A stretch of 35,990 bases of DNA, from NCBI GenBank assembly GCA_035340715.1, contig DAOQTX010000027.1:1-35990 (forward strand). The letters run 5' to 3'. Both the position numbers and the translations under genes were made by a program. The DNA is from DAOQTX01 sp035340715. GTDB lineage: Bacteria; Bacteroidota; Bacteroidia; AKYH767-A; OLB10. Positions 1-8,488 of the stretch are shown one piece after another (the first letter of the stretch is position 1; each line of letters starts with the position of its first letter). The notes under the pieces are model-generated. The model did not search any database. It was not told the origin of the DNA and saw only the letters and a list, made by a program, of their open reading frames with translations.

Positions 1-1960
1 AATGAACTCTTCCGGTTTTTGGATTTACCATTTGTGGCAATGCATCAACATAAGTTGATTTTAACTTTGTCAGCTCGCGATAGTTCATTATGGTTTCCGC
101 TACTTTGTGTTCGTTAACCAATTGCTGCAACACATCTTCGCTGGTGCTGTACTGCCCTGTTTTTGTCTTCTTACCGGTATAGGGTATTTTCATGAGATTG
201 AACAATACGTCACCCAACTGTTTCGGGCTATCTAAATTAAAATCGACTCCGGTAATGGAAAATACTTCGCTTTGCGCTTCTGCAATTTCAGCTTGTAATT
301 GCGCTGAATAGTTTTGCAAAAAATCTATATCGAGATTAATACCTTCAAACTCAATATTACCTAATACATGTATTAAGGGAGATTCTATTTCAAAAAAAAG
401 TTTTTCCATATTCTCCTCTTTGAGCATGGGTTCAAACACTTCTTTCAATTGATATGTAATATCGGCATCTTCGGCAGCATAGTCTTTTATTTTATCTAAG
501 GCTACATCCCGCATTGTCCCTTGATTTTTCCCTTTCTTTCCAATGAGCTCTTCTATGCTTACCGGTTTGTATTGCAAATAATTTTCCGCCAGTGCATCCA
601 TGCTGTGTTTTTGCTCAGGCTTTAATAAATAATGTGCAACCATGGTATCCCACAAAACACCTTTCACTTCAACACCGTACCATTTTAAAACCAAGATATC
701 GTACTTAATATTTTGTCCTATTTTTTGAATGCTTTCATTTTCAAATACGTGTTTGAATTTTTGAACTAAGGCCTCTGCTTTTATTTGATCGGCATCAACG
801 GGTATATAATAGGCTACACCTGATTGATAACTGAAAGACATACCTACCAATTCACAATTGTTTGCATCTATGGATGTGGTCTCTGTATCAAAGCAGATTA
901 TCTTTTGATTTTTTAAATCCTTTATCAATTGATCAATGTCCGCTTCGGTACTCACTAACTTGTAATTATGAGAAGTGGTATTTATGGACTTAGAGTCCGT
1001 TTCCTTTGCTTTATCTGTGAACTCTTCGGTATCAAACAAACTCAAAGTGCCATTGCCACTTTTTGCATCGAGTATATTATAATCGTCTCCTAATATCCTT
1101 TTACCCAACGACCGAAACTCCAACTCGGCAAACAGTTCTGCTAATCGAGCTTTATCGGGGTCTTCTACAATCAAATTCTCATCCACTTCGATGGGTGCAT
1201 CGGTAATGATGGTAGCCAGTTTTTTTGAAATCATTCCCATTTCAGCTCCCTCTTTCACTTTATCCGACAATTTCCCTTTTATCTTATCTGCATTGGCAAT
1301 AATTTCTTCTAATGATCCAAACTCTTGAATAAGCTTTTTAGCGGTCTTCTCTCCCACACCCGGAATGCCCGGAATATTATCCACACTATCGCCCATCAAA
1401 CTTAGTATGTCAATGACTTGATGCACGTTTTGTATTTCCCACTTCTCACAAATTTCTTTCACGCCCAACACATCGAACCCTGTTTGTTGATATCGAGGTT
1501 TATACATAAAAACATTGTCGCGCACCAATTGACCATAATCTTTATCGGGTGTTACCATATAAACATTATAACCCATAGCTCCGGCCTTGAGCGCCAGTGT
1601 GCCAATTAAGTCATCGGCTTCGTAACCTGCTTCTTCAATTATTGGAATCTTAAATGCGCGTACAATATCTTTTATAATCGGAATGCTCCATTGAATATCT
1701 TCAGGCATAGCTTCGCGATTGGCTTTGTAAAATTCAAATTCCACTTCGCGGCTGCTTCCTTCGGGCGAATCGAACACGACCGCCAGATGCGTAGGATTTT
1801 CTTTCTGCAAAAGATCGTATAAGGTGCTGACAAAACCTGAAACAGCCGAAACATTCTGACCTTTTGAGTTTACCAATGGTCTGCGGCTGAAAGCAAAATA
1901 AGCACGGTAAATCAATGCAAATGCATCCAATAAAAAAAGTCGGTGATTTTCTTTTGTCAT
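1..1960 (-). CDS. polA: DNA polymerase I, N-terminal 653 residues (cut by window edge)
   Basis: Replication and repair polymerase acting in Okazaki-fragment processing and gap filling. Reading leftward from ATG 1960-1958, the protein opens with a 5'-3' exonuclease (FEN-like) domain, roughly residues 1-300: LLDAFALIYRAYFAF, VVFDSPEGSSRE, EADDLIGTLA, TPDKDYGQLV and the helix-hairpin-helix GIPGVGEKTA are all readable. A 3'-5' exonuclease domain follows, and its FDTET motif (Asp and Glu of exonuclease motif I, near positions 885-900) is intact, so proofreading is probably active. The reading frame runs off base 1 at YVDALPQMVNPKTGRVH, in the thumb just before polymerase motif A, so the palm catalytic residues are outside the window. 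Family members are about 920-950 residues. It starts 7 bases after the stop of the cysteine desulfurase, so the two are probably cotranscribed. Identity is very secure. Confidence 0.96.
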   Translation of the reverse strand, partial: MTKENHRLFLLDAFALIYRAYFAFSRRPLVNSKGQNVSAVSGFVSTLYDLLQKENPTHLAVVFDSPEGSSREVEFEFYKANREAMPEDIQWSIPIIKDIVRAFKIPIIEEAGYEADDLIGTLALKAGAMGYNVYMVTPDKDYGQLVRDNVFMYKPRYQQTGFDVLGVKEICEKWEIQNVHQVIDILSLMGDSVDNIPGIPGVGEKTAKKLIQEFGSLEEIIANADKIKGKLSDKVKEGAEMGMISKKLATIITDAPIEVDENLIVEDPDKARLAELFAELEFRSLGKRILGDDYNILDAKSGNGTLSLFDTEEFTDKAKETDSKSINTTSHNYKLVSTEADIDQLIKDLKNQKIICFDTETTSIDANNCELVGMSFSYQSGVAYYIPVDADQIKAEALVQKFKHVFENESIQKIGQNIKYDILVLKWYGVEVKGVLWDTMVAHYLLKPEQKHSMDALAENYLQYKPVSIEELIGKKGKNQGTMRDVALDKIKDYAAEDADITYQLKEVFEPMLKEENMEKLFFEIESPLIHVLGNIEFEGINLDIDFLQNYSAQLQAEIAEAQSEVFSITGVDFNLDSPKQLGDVLFNLMKIPYTGKKTKTGQYSTSEDVLQQLVNEHKVAETIMNYRELTKLKSTYVDALPQMVNPKTGRVH

Positions 1961-1967
1961 ATGATCA

Positions 1968-3110
1968 TCAAGATATTTCTATGGTTAAAAATTCGTTAAT
2001 CCTATTCGTTACAATTCTAATTTCTTCTTCGCTTGTATTTTTTCCTAAACTAAATCGAACAGAATTAAGGGCATCTTCTTTCGTCAATCCCATGGCTGTT
2101 AATACATGTGAAGGTTCCGGCAGGGCGCTACTGCAAGCCGATCCACTTGATACCGCAATTGGATGCAATGCTTTGATCACATTCTCTGCCGGCTTATTTG
2201 GGAAACAAATATTGCTGGTGTTGGGCAAGCGGGCTCGCATGGTTCCATTAATATGAATTTGATGTTTGCTGCTCAATTCCTGCTCTAATAAGGTTCGCAA
2301 GAAAGAAGTATGACGCGCATATTCCCATACGTTCTTATCGGCCAACTCACATGCTTTGCCAAAACCAACAATGGCCGGAACGTTCAGCGTACCGCTGCGT
2401 AAATTATTTTCGTGCCCACCGCCATGTATCTGAGCGGTAAGATGTACTCTCGGATTCTTTCGACTTTTATACAATGCTCCAGCACCTTTAGGTCCGTAAA
2501 TTTTATGAGACGAAAGACAAAGCAAATCGGCCCCACACTCATTTATATTCACTTTAATCTTTCCCATAGCCTGAGTTGCATCGCTAAAAAGTAATGCCCC
2601 CGATTGATGTACAATATCAGCTACTTCTTTCACAGGCATTAGCACACCGGTTTCATTATTGGCCATCATCACGCATACTAAAATGGTATCGGGTCGGATT
2701 GTTTTTTTGAGTTGATCCAAATCAATTGTGCCATCAGATAAGACAGGCAAAACTGAAACCTCTATGCTTTTATTTTTCAGATATTCTCCAACATCCAATA
2801 CCGCTTTGTGCTCAGTGCTGTAAAGTATTATATGCGAACCTTTGCTAGCATAAGATTCACAAACACCTTTGATTGCTAAATTGATGGCTTCTGTTGCACC
2901 GGAAGTAAAAATAATTTCCGATTGTTCTGCTCCTATGCTTTGAGCTACCTGAGCTCTTGCTCTTTCTACAGCTTCGGCAGCAGCCCAACCAAAATGATGT
3001 GAATGACTGGCAGCATTTCCAAAATGGGATCTAAAAAATGGCAACATGCTTTCCAACACTTCTTCATCCACGGGTGTGGTACTATTATAATCTAAAAATA
3101 TTGGGTTCAT
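1968..3110 (-). CDS. Cysteine desulfurase (IscS/NifS family)
   Basis: A 380-residue PLP enzyme of fold type I that removes sulfur from cysteine as an enzyme-bound persulfide, for Fe-S cluster assembly and tRNA thiolation in the cytosol. Visible features are FLDYNSTTPVD at the N-terminus, the cofactor-stacking His101 (STEHKA), ANNETG at 150-155, the Schiff-base Lys203 in SSHKIYGPKGAG, and the catalytic Cys326 in SSGSACSS, followed by the group I loop (LPEPSHVLTAMG). Length is normal for the family. Whether it serves general Fe-S assembly (IscS role) or tRNA thiolation cannot be read from the sequence, because no IscU, SufE or MnmA gene is adjacent; no symbol is therefore given. It lies directly upstream of polA on the same strand and is divergent from the kinase gene at 3193, with an 82-base gap that must hold both promoters. 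Confidence 0.93.
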   Translation of the reverse strand: MNPIFLDYNSTTPVDEEVLESMLPFFRSHFGNAASHSHHFGWAAAEAVERARAQVAQSIGAEQSEIIFTSGATEAINLAIKGVCESYASKGSHIILYSTEHKAVLDVGEYLKNKSIEVSVLPVLSDGTIDLDQLKKTIRPDTILVCVMMANNETGVLMPVKEVADIVHQSGALLFSDATQAMGKIKVNINECGADLLCLSSHKIYGPKGAGALYKSRKNPRVHLTAQIHGGGHENNLRSGTLNVPAIVGFGKACELADKNVWEYARHTSFLRTLLEQELSSKHQIHINGTMRARLPNTSNICFPNKPAENVIKALHPIAVSSGSACSSALPEPSHVLTAMGLTKEDALNSVRFSLGKNTSEEEIRIVTNRINEFLTIEIS

Positions 3111-3192
3111 CTTATCCGGTTAAAATTACTAAAAGCATTTCGGATGGCATTTGGTTCTAATGCATTTAAATGAATAATACGATATTTATTCA

Positions 3193-4059
3193 ATGAAAAA
3201 TGCCATACGCAAGGTACTCAATTCGCTATGCGGTAATGATGATGAATTGCAGTCAATTCAACAATTGGGTGGTGGCTCTATTAATCAAGTGTATAAGGTA
3301 AAGTATAGGAATCAATTCTTTGTAATAAAGCAAAACAGTTCTACAAAATTTCCCGGAATGTTTGAGCGCGAAGCGGAAGGCTTAGGTTTGTTAAAACAGT
3401 ATTCGTCTTTTACTATACCGGATGTAATTGGATATACTGATTTTGAGAACAATAGTTTTTTAGTCCTGGAGTACATCGCTTCTTCTGCTCCTTCAAATAT
3501 TTTCTTCGAGATATTTGCTCAGCAATTGGCGCAATTGCATCAAAACAGCTCGCCCTTTTTTGGATTACATCACAACAATTATATGGGCAGTCTCCAACAA
3601 AGTAATTCTGAGTCTAAATCGTTTTATGATTTTTTTCTTCAAGAACGATTGATAAAACTTTGCTCGAAAGCTTTGGAAAAAAATCTGATCAGCAATAAAA
3701 CAATACGAAATATTGAACGAGCATGGAAATCGAAAAAAGAACAGTTTGAAGAACGAAAACCACAATTCATACACGGTGATTTATGGAGTGGTAATTATCT
3801 TGTGAATGAAAAAGGAGAGCCTTGCCTGATCGATCCTGCAGTTTATTTTGGGATTGGTGAATTGGATATTGCAATGAGCAAACTCTTTGGAGGATTCGAT
3901 CAAAAGTTTTACCAAGTTTATAATGAAATAAATCCGCCTGGTTATGAATACGATGAAGTGATTGAACTATTAACACTCTATCCTTTATTGGTGCATTTGA
4001 TTCTGTTTGGAACATCGTATCTTGCACCCATTGAACAAATAGTAAAGCGTTATGACTGA
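3193..4059 (+). CDS. Fructosamine-3-kinase family protein
   Basis: A 288-residue cytosolic small-molecule kinase of the FN3K/aminoglycoside-phosphotransferase fold. Known members phosphorylate ketoamines on glycated proteins or low-molecular-weight amines, which then decompose (deglycation). Visible features are a glycine-rich ATP loop (LGGGSINQVYKV, 25-36), a candidate ATP-binding lysine at 46 (FVIKQ), the catalytic loop HGDLWSGN at 194-201 (Asp196, Asn201) and the metal-binding aspartate in LIDPAVYFG (Asp214). HGDLWSGN followed by IDPA is characteristic of FN3K-related proteins. Length fits the family (about 285-300). The end overlaps the start of the RidA gene by 8 bases, so the two are translationally linked. 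The true substrate (fructosamine, ribulosamine or erythrulosamine adducts) cannot be told from sequence. Confidence 0.88.
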   Translation: MKNAIRKVLNSLCGNDDELQSIQQLGGGSINQVYKVKYRNQFFVIKQNSSTKFPGMFEREAEGLGLLKQYSSFTIPDVIGYTDFENNSFLVLEYIASSAPSNIFFEIFAQQLAQLHQNSSPFFGLHHNNYMGSLQQSNSESKSFYDFFLQERLIKLCSKALEKNLISNKTIRNIERAWKSKKEQFEERKPQFIHGDLWSGNYLVNEKGEPCLIDPAVYFGIGELDIAMSKLFGGFDQKFYQVYNEINPPGYEYDEVIELLTLYPLLVHLILFGTSYLAPIEQIVKRYD

Positions 4060-4474
4060 ATCGAAAGACATACATTCTTCTAAAGCTCCTGAGCCGGTTG
4101 GCCTTTATCCTCATGCTAAGCGAGTGGGTAACTTACTGTTTCTATCGGGAGTAGGACCACGTGAAAGAGGAACTAAGAAGATACCCGGAGTAGAGTTGAA
4201 CGAACAAGGAGAAATTGTTCAATACGATATCGCAGCACAGTGTCATTCTGTATTTAAAAATGTTCGTTCCATACTTGAAGAGGCCGGCTCGTCATGGAAT
4301 AAAATAATTGATGTAACCGTTTTTCTAACCAACATGAAAGACGATTTTAAAACGTACAACACATTGTGGGCAGAATATTTTAGTGATAATCCACCCTGCC
4401 GAACTACACTGGAAATTAATTGCCTACCTACTCCTATTGCTATTGAACTAAAGGTTATTGCTTTGATTGACTGA
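4052..4474 (+). CDS. RidA/YjgF/UK114 family protein (2-aminomuconate-deaminase-like subgroup)
   Basis: A 140-residue cytosolic protein of the Rid family, usually a trimer that hydrolyses reactive enamine/imine intermediates released by PLP enzymes. The RidA active-site arginine is present in NPPCRTTLEI (Arg117), and the second key acid is in IAIELKVIALI (Glu132), so deaminase activity is plausible. The middle insertion (RERGTKKIPGVELNEQGEIVQYD) resembles the subgroup often annotated as 2-aminomuconate deaminase, but no catabolic cluster is nearby, so a role in damage control is more likely. ATG at 4052 overlaps the kinase stop by 8 bases. It ends 2 bases before the convergent gene at 4477, leaving no room for a dedicated terminator. 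Confidence 0.9.
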   Translation: MTESKDIHSSKAPEPVGLYPHAKRVGNLLFLSGVGPRERGTKKIPGVELNEQGEIVQYDIAAQCHSVFKNVRSILEEAGSSWNKIIDVTVFLTNMKDDFKTYNTLWAEYFSDNPPCRTTLEINCLPTPIAIELKVIALID

Positions 4475-4476
4475 TT

Positions 4477-4983
4477 TTAGTTAATACCGATATCTAATAT
4501 TTTTATTGGGTGATTTTTCCTTATCCGATAAGTTCTTTTACCAAAGGGTTTCAATCCATACGACAAACCTACACCAGCTATTGCTGCTACGATATAGGGC
4601 TCATTGTTTTCGGATGATTGGATCAATTCATTTCCGCCCGACACTACTAACAATGTATAAGAACTGATTGTGAAAAGTTTTTGCATGAAACGAATCAAAC
4701 TGTTTTTCTCATAATCAAGAATATGCGAAATGGATTCAATTGGAATATCCGTTTTTCCGTTGAGGGTTACCATACTGTCGGAGATATAAGATAAAATTCC
4801 TTGATGAATGATTTTTTTGTTTTCGTACAATTTCAATGCAATATCATCTCCAACTTCCCAACGAATTCTTTTATAGGAATAACTGGCATCATATACCATG
4901 ATATGCTGGGCCAAACATGAATCATTCAAGAGCAATGAAACACAGACAAATAATACAACCTTAATAAAAAACCTTTTCATCAT
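4477..4983 (-). CDS. Small exported protein of unknown function
   Basis: A 168-residue protein if started at ATG 4983, which overlaps the upstream gene's TGA as ATGA, the usual sign of translational coupling; an in-frame ATG seven codons earlier is less likely. The N-terminus (MMKRFFIKVVLFVCVSLLL, then a cleavage site near CLAQ) is a good type I signal peptide. The mature part starts with a small beta-rich section (YKRIRWEVGDDIALKLYEN, HQGILSYISDSMVTLNG) whose pattern suggests a barrel-like fold. Two hydrophobic stretches follow (SYTLLVVSGGNELI and YIVAAIAGVGLSYGL) and then a basic tail (KRTYRIRKNH). It may therefore be anchored in the membrane. I do not recognise a named family. Its place at the end of an operon with an OmpA-type lipoprotein and a GT-C transferase suggests an envelope role. 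Confidence 0.72.
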   Translation of the reverse strand: MMKRFFIKVVLFVCVSLLLNDSCLAQHIMVYDASYSYKRIRWEVGDDIALKLYENKKIIHQGILSYISDSMVTLNGKTDIPIESISHILDYEKNSLIRFMQKLFTISSYTLLVVSGGNELIQSSENNEPYIVAAIAGVGLSYGLKPFGKRTYRIRKNHPIKILDIGIN

Positions 4984-6605
4984 TTTCTTATGTATATATA
5001 CCAATCGCTGCGATTGATCGGCTTGGCATATAGTTTTAGTTCTGTAGCTAAACGATCGTCTAATGGAAACTCCGAGTGAATTTCTGTGGGATGAAACTTT
5101 GAAACCGCTGTTCTTAAATTCGATTCGGTATAATCTTTACAAGCTCCGTAGTAGGTGCGTTGTGTATATAAGCTATAAAGTAAACTCTTTCGAATATTGA
5201 TTTCCGATGAAGGAATGGAAATGAAACTTTCTTTAACTGAATTTTCCTGAGAACCCATTCTACAAAAGTTCAACCAAGATTGATCCTCATTATTGCTTTG
5301 CTTAAGCACAGCAACAGGATTTACAATTAATTCCATCATTTCTGAAATACTGCTTTCCTTTTGTTGCCCGGAGATCAATTCCTTCAAAGCATTTTTATTC
5401 ATAATTAGCATTGAAAAGAGTAACATGAAGAGCGTTATAAGGCGAAATGTTTTCTTTCTTCTGAGAATAGAACTATAGGCCATCATGATGAATAAGCTGC
5501 TAAAAAATAGCAACCATATATAGCGATAAGACAAAAAGATAGAACCATATACCGCAAGCAAGGCTACCGAACTTAACAGAAGATTTAGCAATAAAGCGTT
5601 TTGTTTGAGAAGAACAAAAAAACCGTTGAGCAATAACAAACACAAGAAAAATAAAAAGAAGAATCCAACATTATTAGAGACATACAAATAATAAAAGCTT
5701 TGGATGTTTAGTTTAATCATGCCAAGAAAGTGAACAAAATATTCTCTCGATTCAAATGGACTCCAATTTGTCTGTGGTATAGCTGTTGGGGTTTCCCATA
5801 TACTTAAGTGATAAGCACCATTTGGAAAAAACAATTGTCCTTCGTGTAAAGGATGTTTCAACGTACCGTCTTGTAGAGAATACTTTCCTGGATGAAGCAA
5901 TGAAAAATTATAGCCTGCTGCTCCGGGAATTGTGAGTTGTTTTTGTGCAATAGAAACCAAGGCTATATAGAAAACCACAAAAAACGAAACGCACATTATA
6001 AATTTGAGTATCGATTTGTTGCGATTTTTTCTCGATGATAGCGCATAGTGTATGATTAAAAACATGGGCAGAAAAACCAATGCTACCGATTTACATAAAA
6101 CTAGAGCAATAGCATATACAATTGAATAGCGTAGCGCATGCACAGCCGAAAAAGAGAAATAATAAATGAACTTCAAGGATAAAAACAAAAACAACAAATC
6201 GGGTGTGGAATATCGGAAAGCAAAAGAAAGTATGGGCAATGCAAAAGCCAACTGAAATAAAATACGATTGTAGCCATACACAAAGAACCGGTCCAGGTAT
6301 TGATTTGAATGAAAAAACAAGGCCAGTGCAATAAGTGTCTGAACTAGCTTTAAAGATAAAAGCGGATCAATATTGAAATACAATAAGGGACTTAAAAGTA
6401 TTGAAAACAAAGGGCTCCAATACGAATTGAGCAATGCAGAAAAATTTCCTTTTACTGTTTCCTGGGCCATTCGAATATAAGAAACCGCATCCGATTGTGC
6501 GATGGAATCTTTCAGATGAAATAAAAAAAACATGGCCAATCCAACAAAACATATCGGACCAGCCATGGTGATTATAGCCGGTTCTTTTTTAAAACCGGTT
6601 TTCAT
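4980..6605 (-). CDS. Multispanning membrane protein, probable GT-C glycosyltransferase
   Basis: A 541-residue inner-membrane protein with about ten hydrophobic segments. The layout is that of GT-C (PMT/ArnT-like) transferases: a first membrane helix (residues 15-31), then an outer loop with an early aspartate in SDAVSYIRMAQ (Asp39), then SYWSPLFSILLSPL, where the WSPLF...SP pattern matches the first loop of this superfamily. Long hydrophobic runs follow to about residue 400, and a soluble C-terminal domain of about 140 residues faces the periplasm. Such enzymes move sugars from polyprenyl-phosphate donors to lipid or protein acceptors; the donor and acceptor here are unknown. It starts 12 bases after the OmpA-like lipoprotein gene and overlaps the next small gene by 4 bases. 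Assignment rests on topology and the loop motif, not on a catalytic signature. Confidence 0.68.
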   Translation of the reverse strand: MKTGFKKEPAIITMAGPICFVGLAMFFLFHLKDSIAQSDAVSYIRMAQETVKGNFSALLNSYWSPLFSILLSPLLYFNIDPLLSLKLVQTLIALALFFHSNQYLDRFFVYGYNRILFQLAFALPILSFAFRYSTPDLLFLFLSLKFIYYFSFSAVHALRYSIVYAIALVLCKSVALVFLPMFLIIHYALSSRKNRNKSILKFIMCVSFFVVFYIALVSIAQKQLTIPGAAGYNFSLLHPGKYSLQDGTLKHPLHEGQLFFPNGAYHLSIWETPTAIPQTNWSPFESREYFVHFLGMIKLNIQSFYYLYVSNNVGFFFLFFLCLLLLNGFFVLLKQNALLLNLLLSSVALLAVYGSIFLSYRYIWLLFFSSLFIMMAYSSILRRKKTFRLITLFMLLFSMLIMNKNALKELISGQQKESSISEMMELIVNPVAVLKQSNNEDQSWLNFCRMGSQENSVKESFISIPSSEINIRKSLLYSLYTQRTYYGACKDYTESNLRTAVSKFHPTEIHSEFPLDDRLATELKLYAKPINRSDWYIYIRK

Positions 6606-6617
6606 AATTGAGAGGGT

Positions 6618-7625
6618 TTACTTTAGTTCCAATAACTTATTCAGATTATCGAGCTTAGGTGATAATATTACTTCTATTCTTCTGTTTTTCTTTCTGGCTT
6701 CGGTGGTATTGGCTTCATCGACCGGCAAATATTCCGAACGACCCGATGGAACCACTCGAAGTGGAGAAACATTTGCAGAGGATAATAGTATTCGAGTTAC
6801 CGAAGTACTTCGCAACACACTCAAATCCCAATTGTCTTTCATACAAGCTGTTTTAATGGGAACATTGTCGGTGTGCCCTTCTACCAATATGGTAAAGTCG
6901 GGATTGGCTTCTAAAACTTTAGAAAGTTCTTTCAATGCAGCTGCTCCTTTTGTGTCCACATCTATACTGCCCGATGAGAATAAAAGCTTTTCATCCATTA
7001 GCACATATACCTTTCCGTTCTTTTCCACTACTGACAATCCACTGTTCTCGTATCCTTTAAGGGCATTGCTTACAGAATTCTTCATTGCCGATACCGTGGA
7101 GTCTAATGCATTGATTACAGATTCCAGCTCTTTTACTCGCTTTTCTTTTTGATTTAAACTGGCTTCCTTATCGCGTAATCGAGCAGCACTTTTAGCCAAA
7201 GAGTCTTCTTTACGAATGAGTTCCTCCTGTGTTTGTTGCAATTGAACAATTAGTTTCTTTGTTTCATTCATATTGCTTTGCAACAACTTATCGTTATTGG
7301 CAACCAATCGTTCGTATGAGTTGTTCAATTCATTGTACAAAGTATTCACTCTTCGATTGTTCATGCTCAAAGTAGCTGTATCGTTCGAAAGTTGCTCAAT
7401 CAATTTTTTCTGATCGCTTATGCTGATCTGTGCATCTTTGTTCTTCGTTTCCAATTCAAGCATATCAGCTTTATACTTTTCGTTTTCTTCCAAACACTTT
7501 TTATATGCCATATTCGTTTCTTCAAACTTACGGGCAGGTACACAAGAACTTAGCACAAACACACATAAGAAAAGAAACAATGAGGCGTTAAAAACTTTTG
7601 AGAAGGTCTTCATATTGTTTTTCAT
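6618..7625 (-). CDS. OmpA-family lipoprotein with long coiled coil
   Basis: A 335-residue envelope protein. A lipoprotein signal ends in LSSC, giving a lipidated Cys28. Residues about 35-185 are heptad-rich coiled coil (KKLIEQLSND, NRRVNTLYNELNNSYERL, KEASLNQKEKRVKELE). Residues about 205-325 form an OmpA/MotB domain that binds peptidoglycan: EGHTDNVPI (249-257), NWDLSVLRS (265-273, with the diaminopimelate-contacting Asp and Arg) and KKNRRIEVIL (312-321). It probably tethers the outer membrane to the cell wall, with the coil as spacer. ATG 7625 gives MKNNMKTF; a start at the second Met (7613) would give an equally good signal. It heads a three-gene minus-strand operon and is divergent from the gene at 7766. 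Confidence 0.92.
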   Translation of the reverse strand: MKNNMKTFSKVFNASLFLFLCVFVLSSCVPARKFEETNMAYKKCLEENEKYKADMLELETKNKDAQISISDQKKLIEQLSNDTATLSMNNRRVNTLYNELNNSYERLVANNDKLLQSNMNETKKLIVQLQQTQEELIRKEDSLAKSAARLRDKEASLNQKEKRVKELESVINALDSTVSAMKNSVSNALKGYENSGLSVVEKNGKVYVLMDEKLLFSSGSIDVDTKGAAALKELSKVLEANPDFTILVEGHTDNVPIKTACMKDNWDLSVLRSTSVTRILLSSANVSPLRVVPSGRSEYLPVDEANTTEARKKNRRIEVILSPKLDNLNKLLELK

Positions 7626-7765
7626 TTTATTAGAATTTTAATCAAAGTACATCTCATCTTAGTGTAGATTGAACCCTGCACTCAAATGATGTAAGAATTA
7701 TTGCAAAAATGCTAATTGTATGCATGTATTTGGTATTAATTTAAAAACATTTAATCAACAAGGTT

Positions 7766-8488
7766 ATGGACAATCTGAGCAAAAATTGGTTAACGGAGCG
7801 AACCATTGATTTTGAATATAAGAAATATGTGCTGTTGGCCTATCTGAAATCGGTGAGTGAAAGTTTTCAGGAAACAAAACTTTATCCCAGTTTAGCCCAA
7901 TTGATTGAGCACTACCGGGCATTGATTCACTTTCAAGAGAATAAACAAAACCTAAACGATAAGTTTCCGAAACAGATTTCTTCAAACGAGATTAAAAAGT
8001 TTCGATTGATTTATCAGGAGATTATCGAAGATGATGAAATAATGCAAGAGCTGGAGTCGATTATTAATTATTCCATTCCACAGTTTGAGCACTATTTAGC
8101 GGAAGGAAAAAAGATTTATGAATTTATCGAAAGTAAAACCAATATTTTCCCTATTGGTATTGTTCCGATTCGTAATGAAGAAGGATATGTGATGATACAA
8201 AATGGTACCGATCCTGAAACGAGAGTGTACGAATATTGTATTAGCATTTACACCGATTTGAATGAGAAGTATAGAAGCATCGCAGTGAACTATGTTTGTT
8301 CCTATGAGAAAAATCTGAATGTTTCATTTGAATCCATCAAATCAGATCTCTTATTGTATCATAAAAAACTACCAAACCCTGCTGCATACGCCATTGAATG
8401 CGAGTTTCAATTTCCATTTGATGAAACGCTATTGCCCATTAGTAAGCGAATGTTGATTCGTTACTTATCAAATGCCTCAGTGCACTAA
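7766..8488 (+). CDS. Conserved cytosolic protein of unknown function
   Basis: A 240-residue protein with no signal peptide or membrane segment and no motif I can assign. The N-terminal half is helical and charged (TIDFEYKKYVLLAYLKSVSESF, then EIKKFRLIYQEIIEDDEIMQELESII). The C-terminal half looks alpha/beta, with alternating hydrophobic strands (YEYCISIYTDLNEKYRSIAVNYVC, AYAIECEFQFPFDETLLPISKRMLIRYL). ATG 7766 is preceded by a 140-base gap shared with the divergent OmpA-like gene. The last 4 bases overlap the end of exonuclease III on the other strand. The regular codon use and full-length frame indicate a real gene. Its function is unknown. Confidence 0.82.
   Translation: MDNLSKNWLTERTIDFEYKKYVLLAYLKSVSESFQETKLYPSLAQLIEHYRALIHFQENKQNLNDKFPKQISSNEIKKFRLIYQEIIEDDEIMQELESIINYSIPQFEHYLAEGKKIYEFIESKTNIFPIGIVPIRNEEGYVMIQNGTDPETRVYEYCISIYTDLNEKYRSIAVNYVCSYEKNLNVSFESIKSDLLLYHKKLPNPAAYAIECEFQFPFDETLLPISKRMLIRYLSNASVH

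Noticed and set aside
6532..7152. A 206-codon open frame on the plus strand opposite the OmpA-like lipoprotein.
   Set aside because: It is antisense to a gene with clear motifs, is rich in serine and phenylalanine as expected from a mirrored frame, and has no homologous features.
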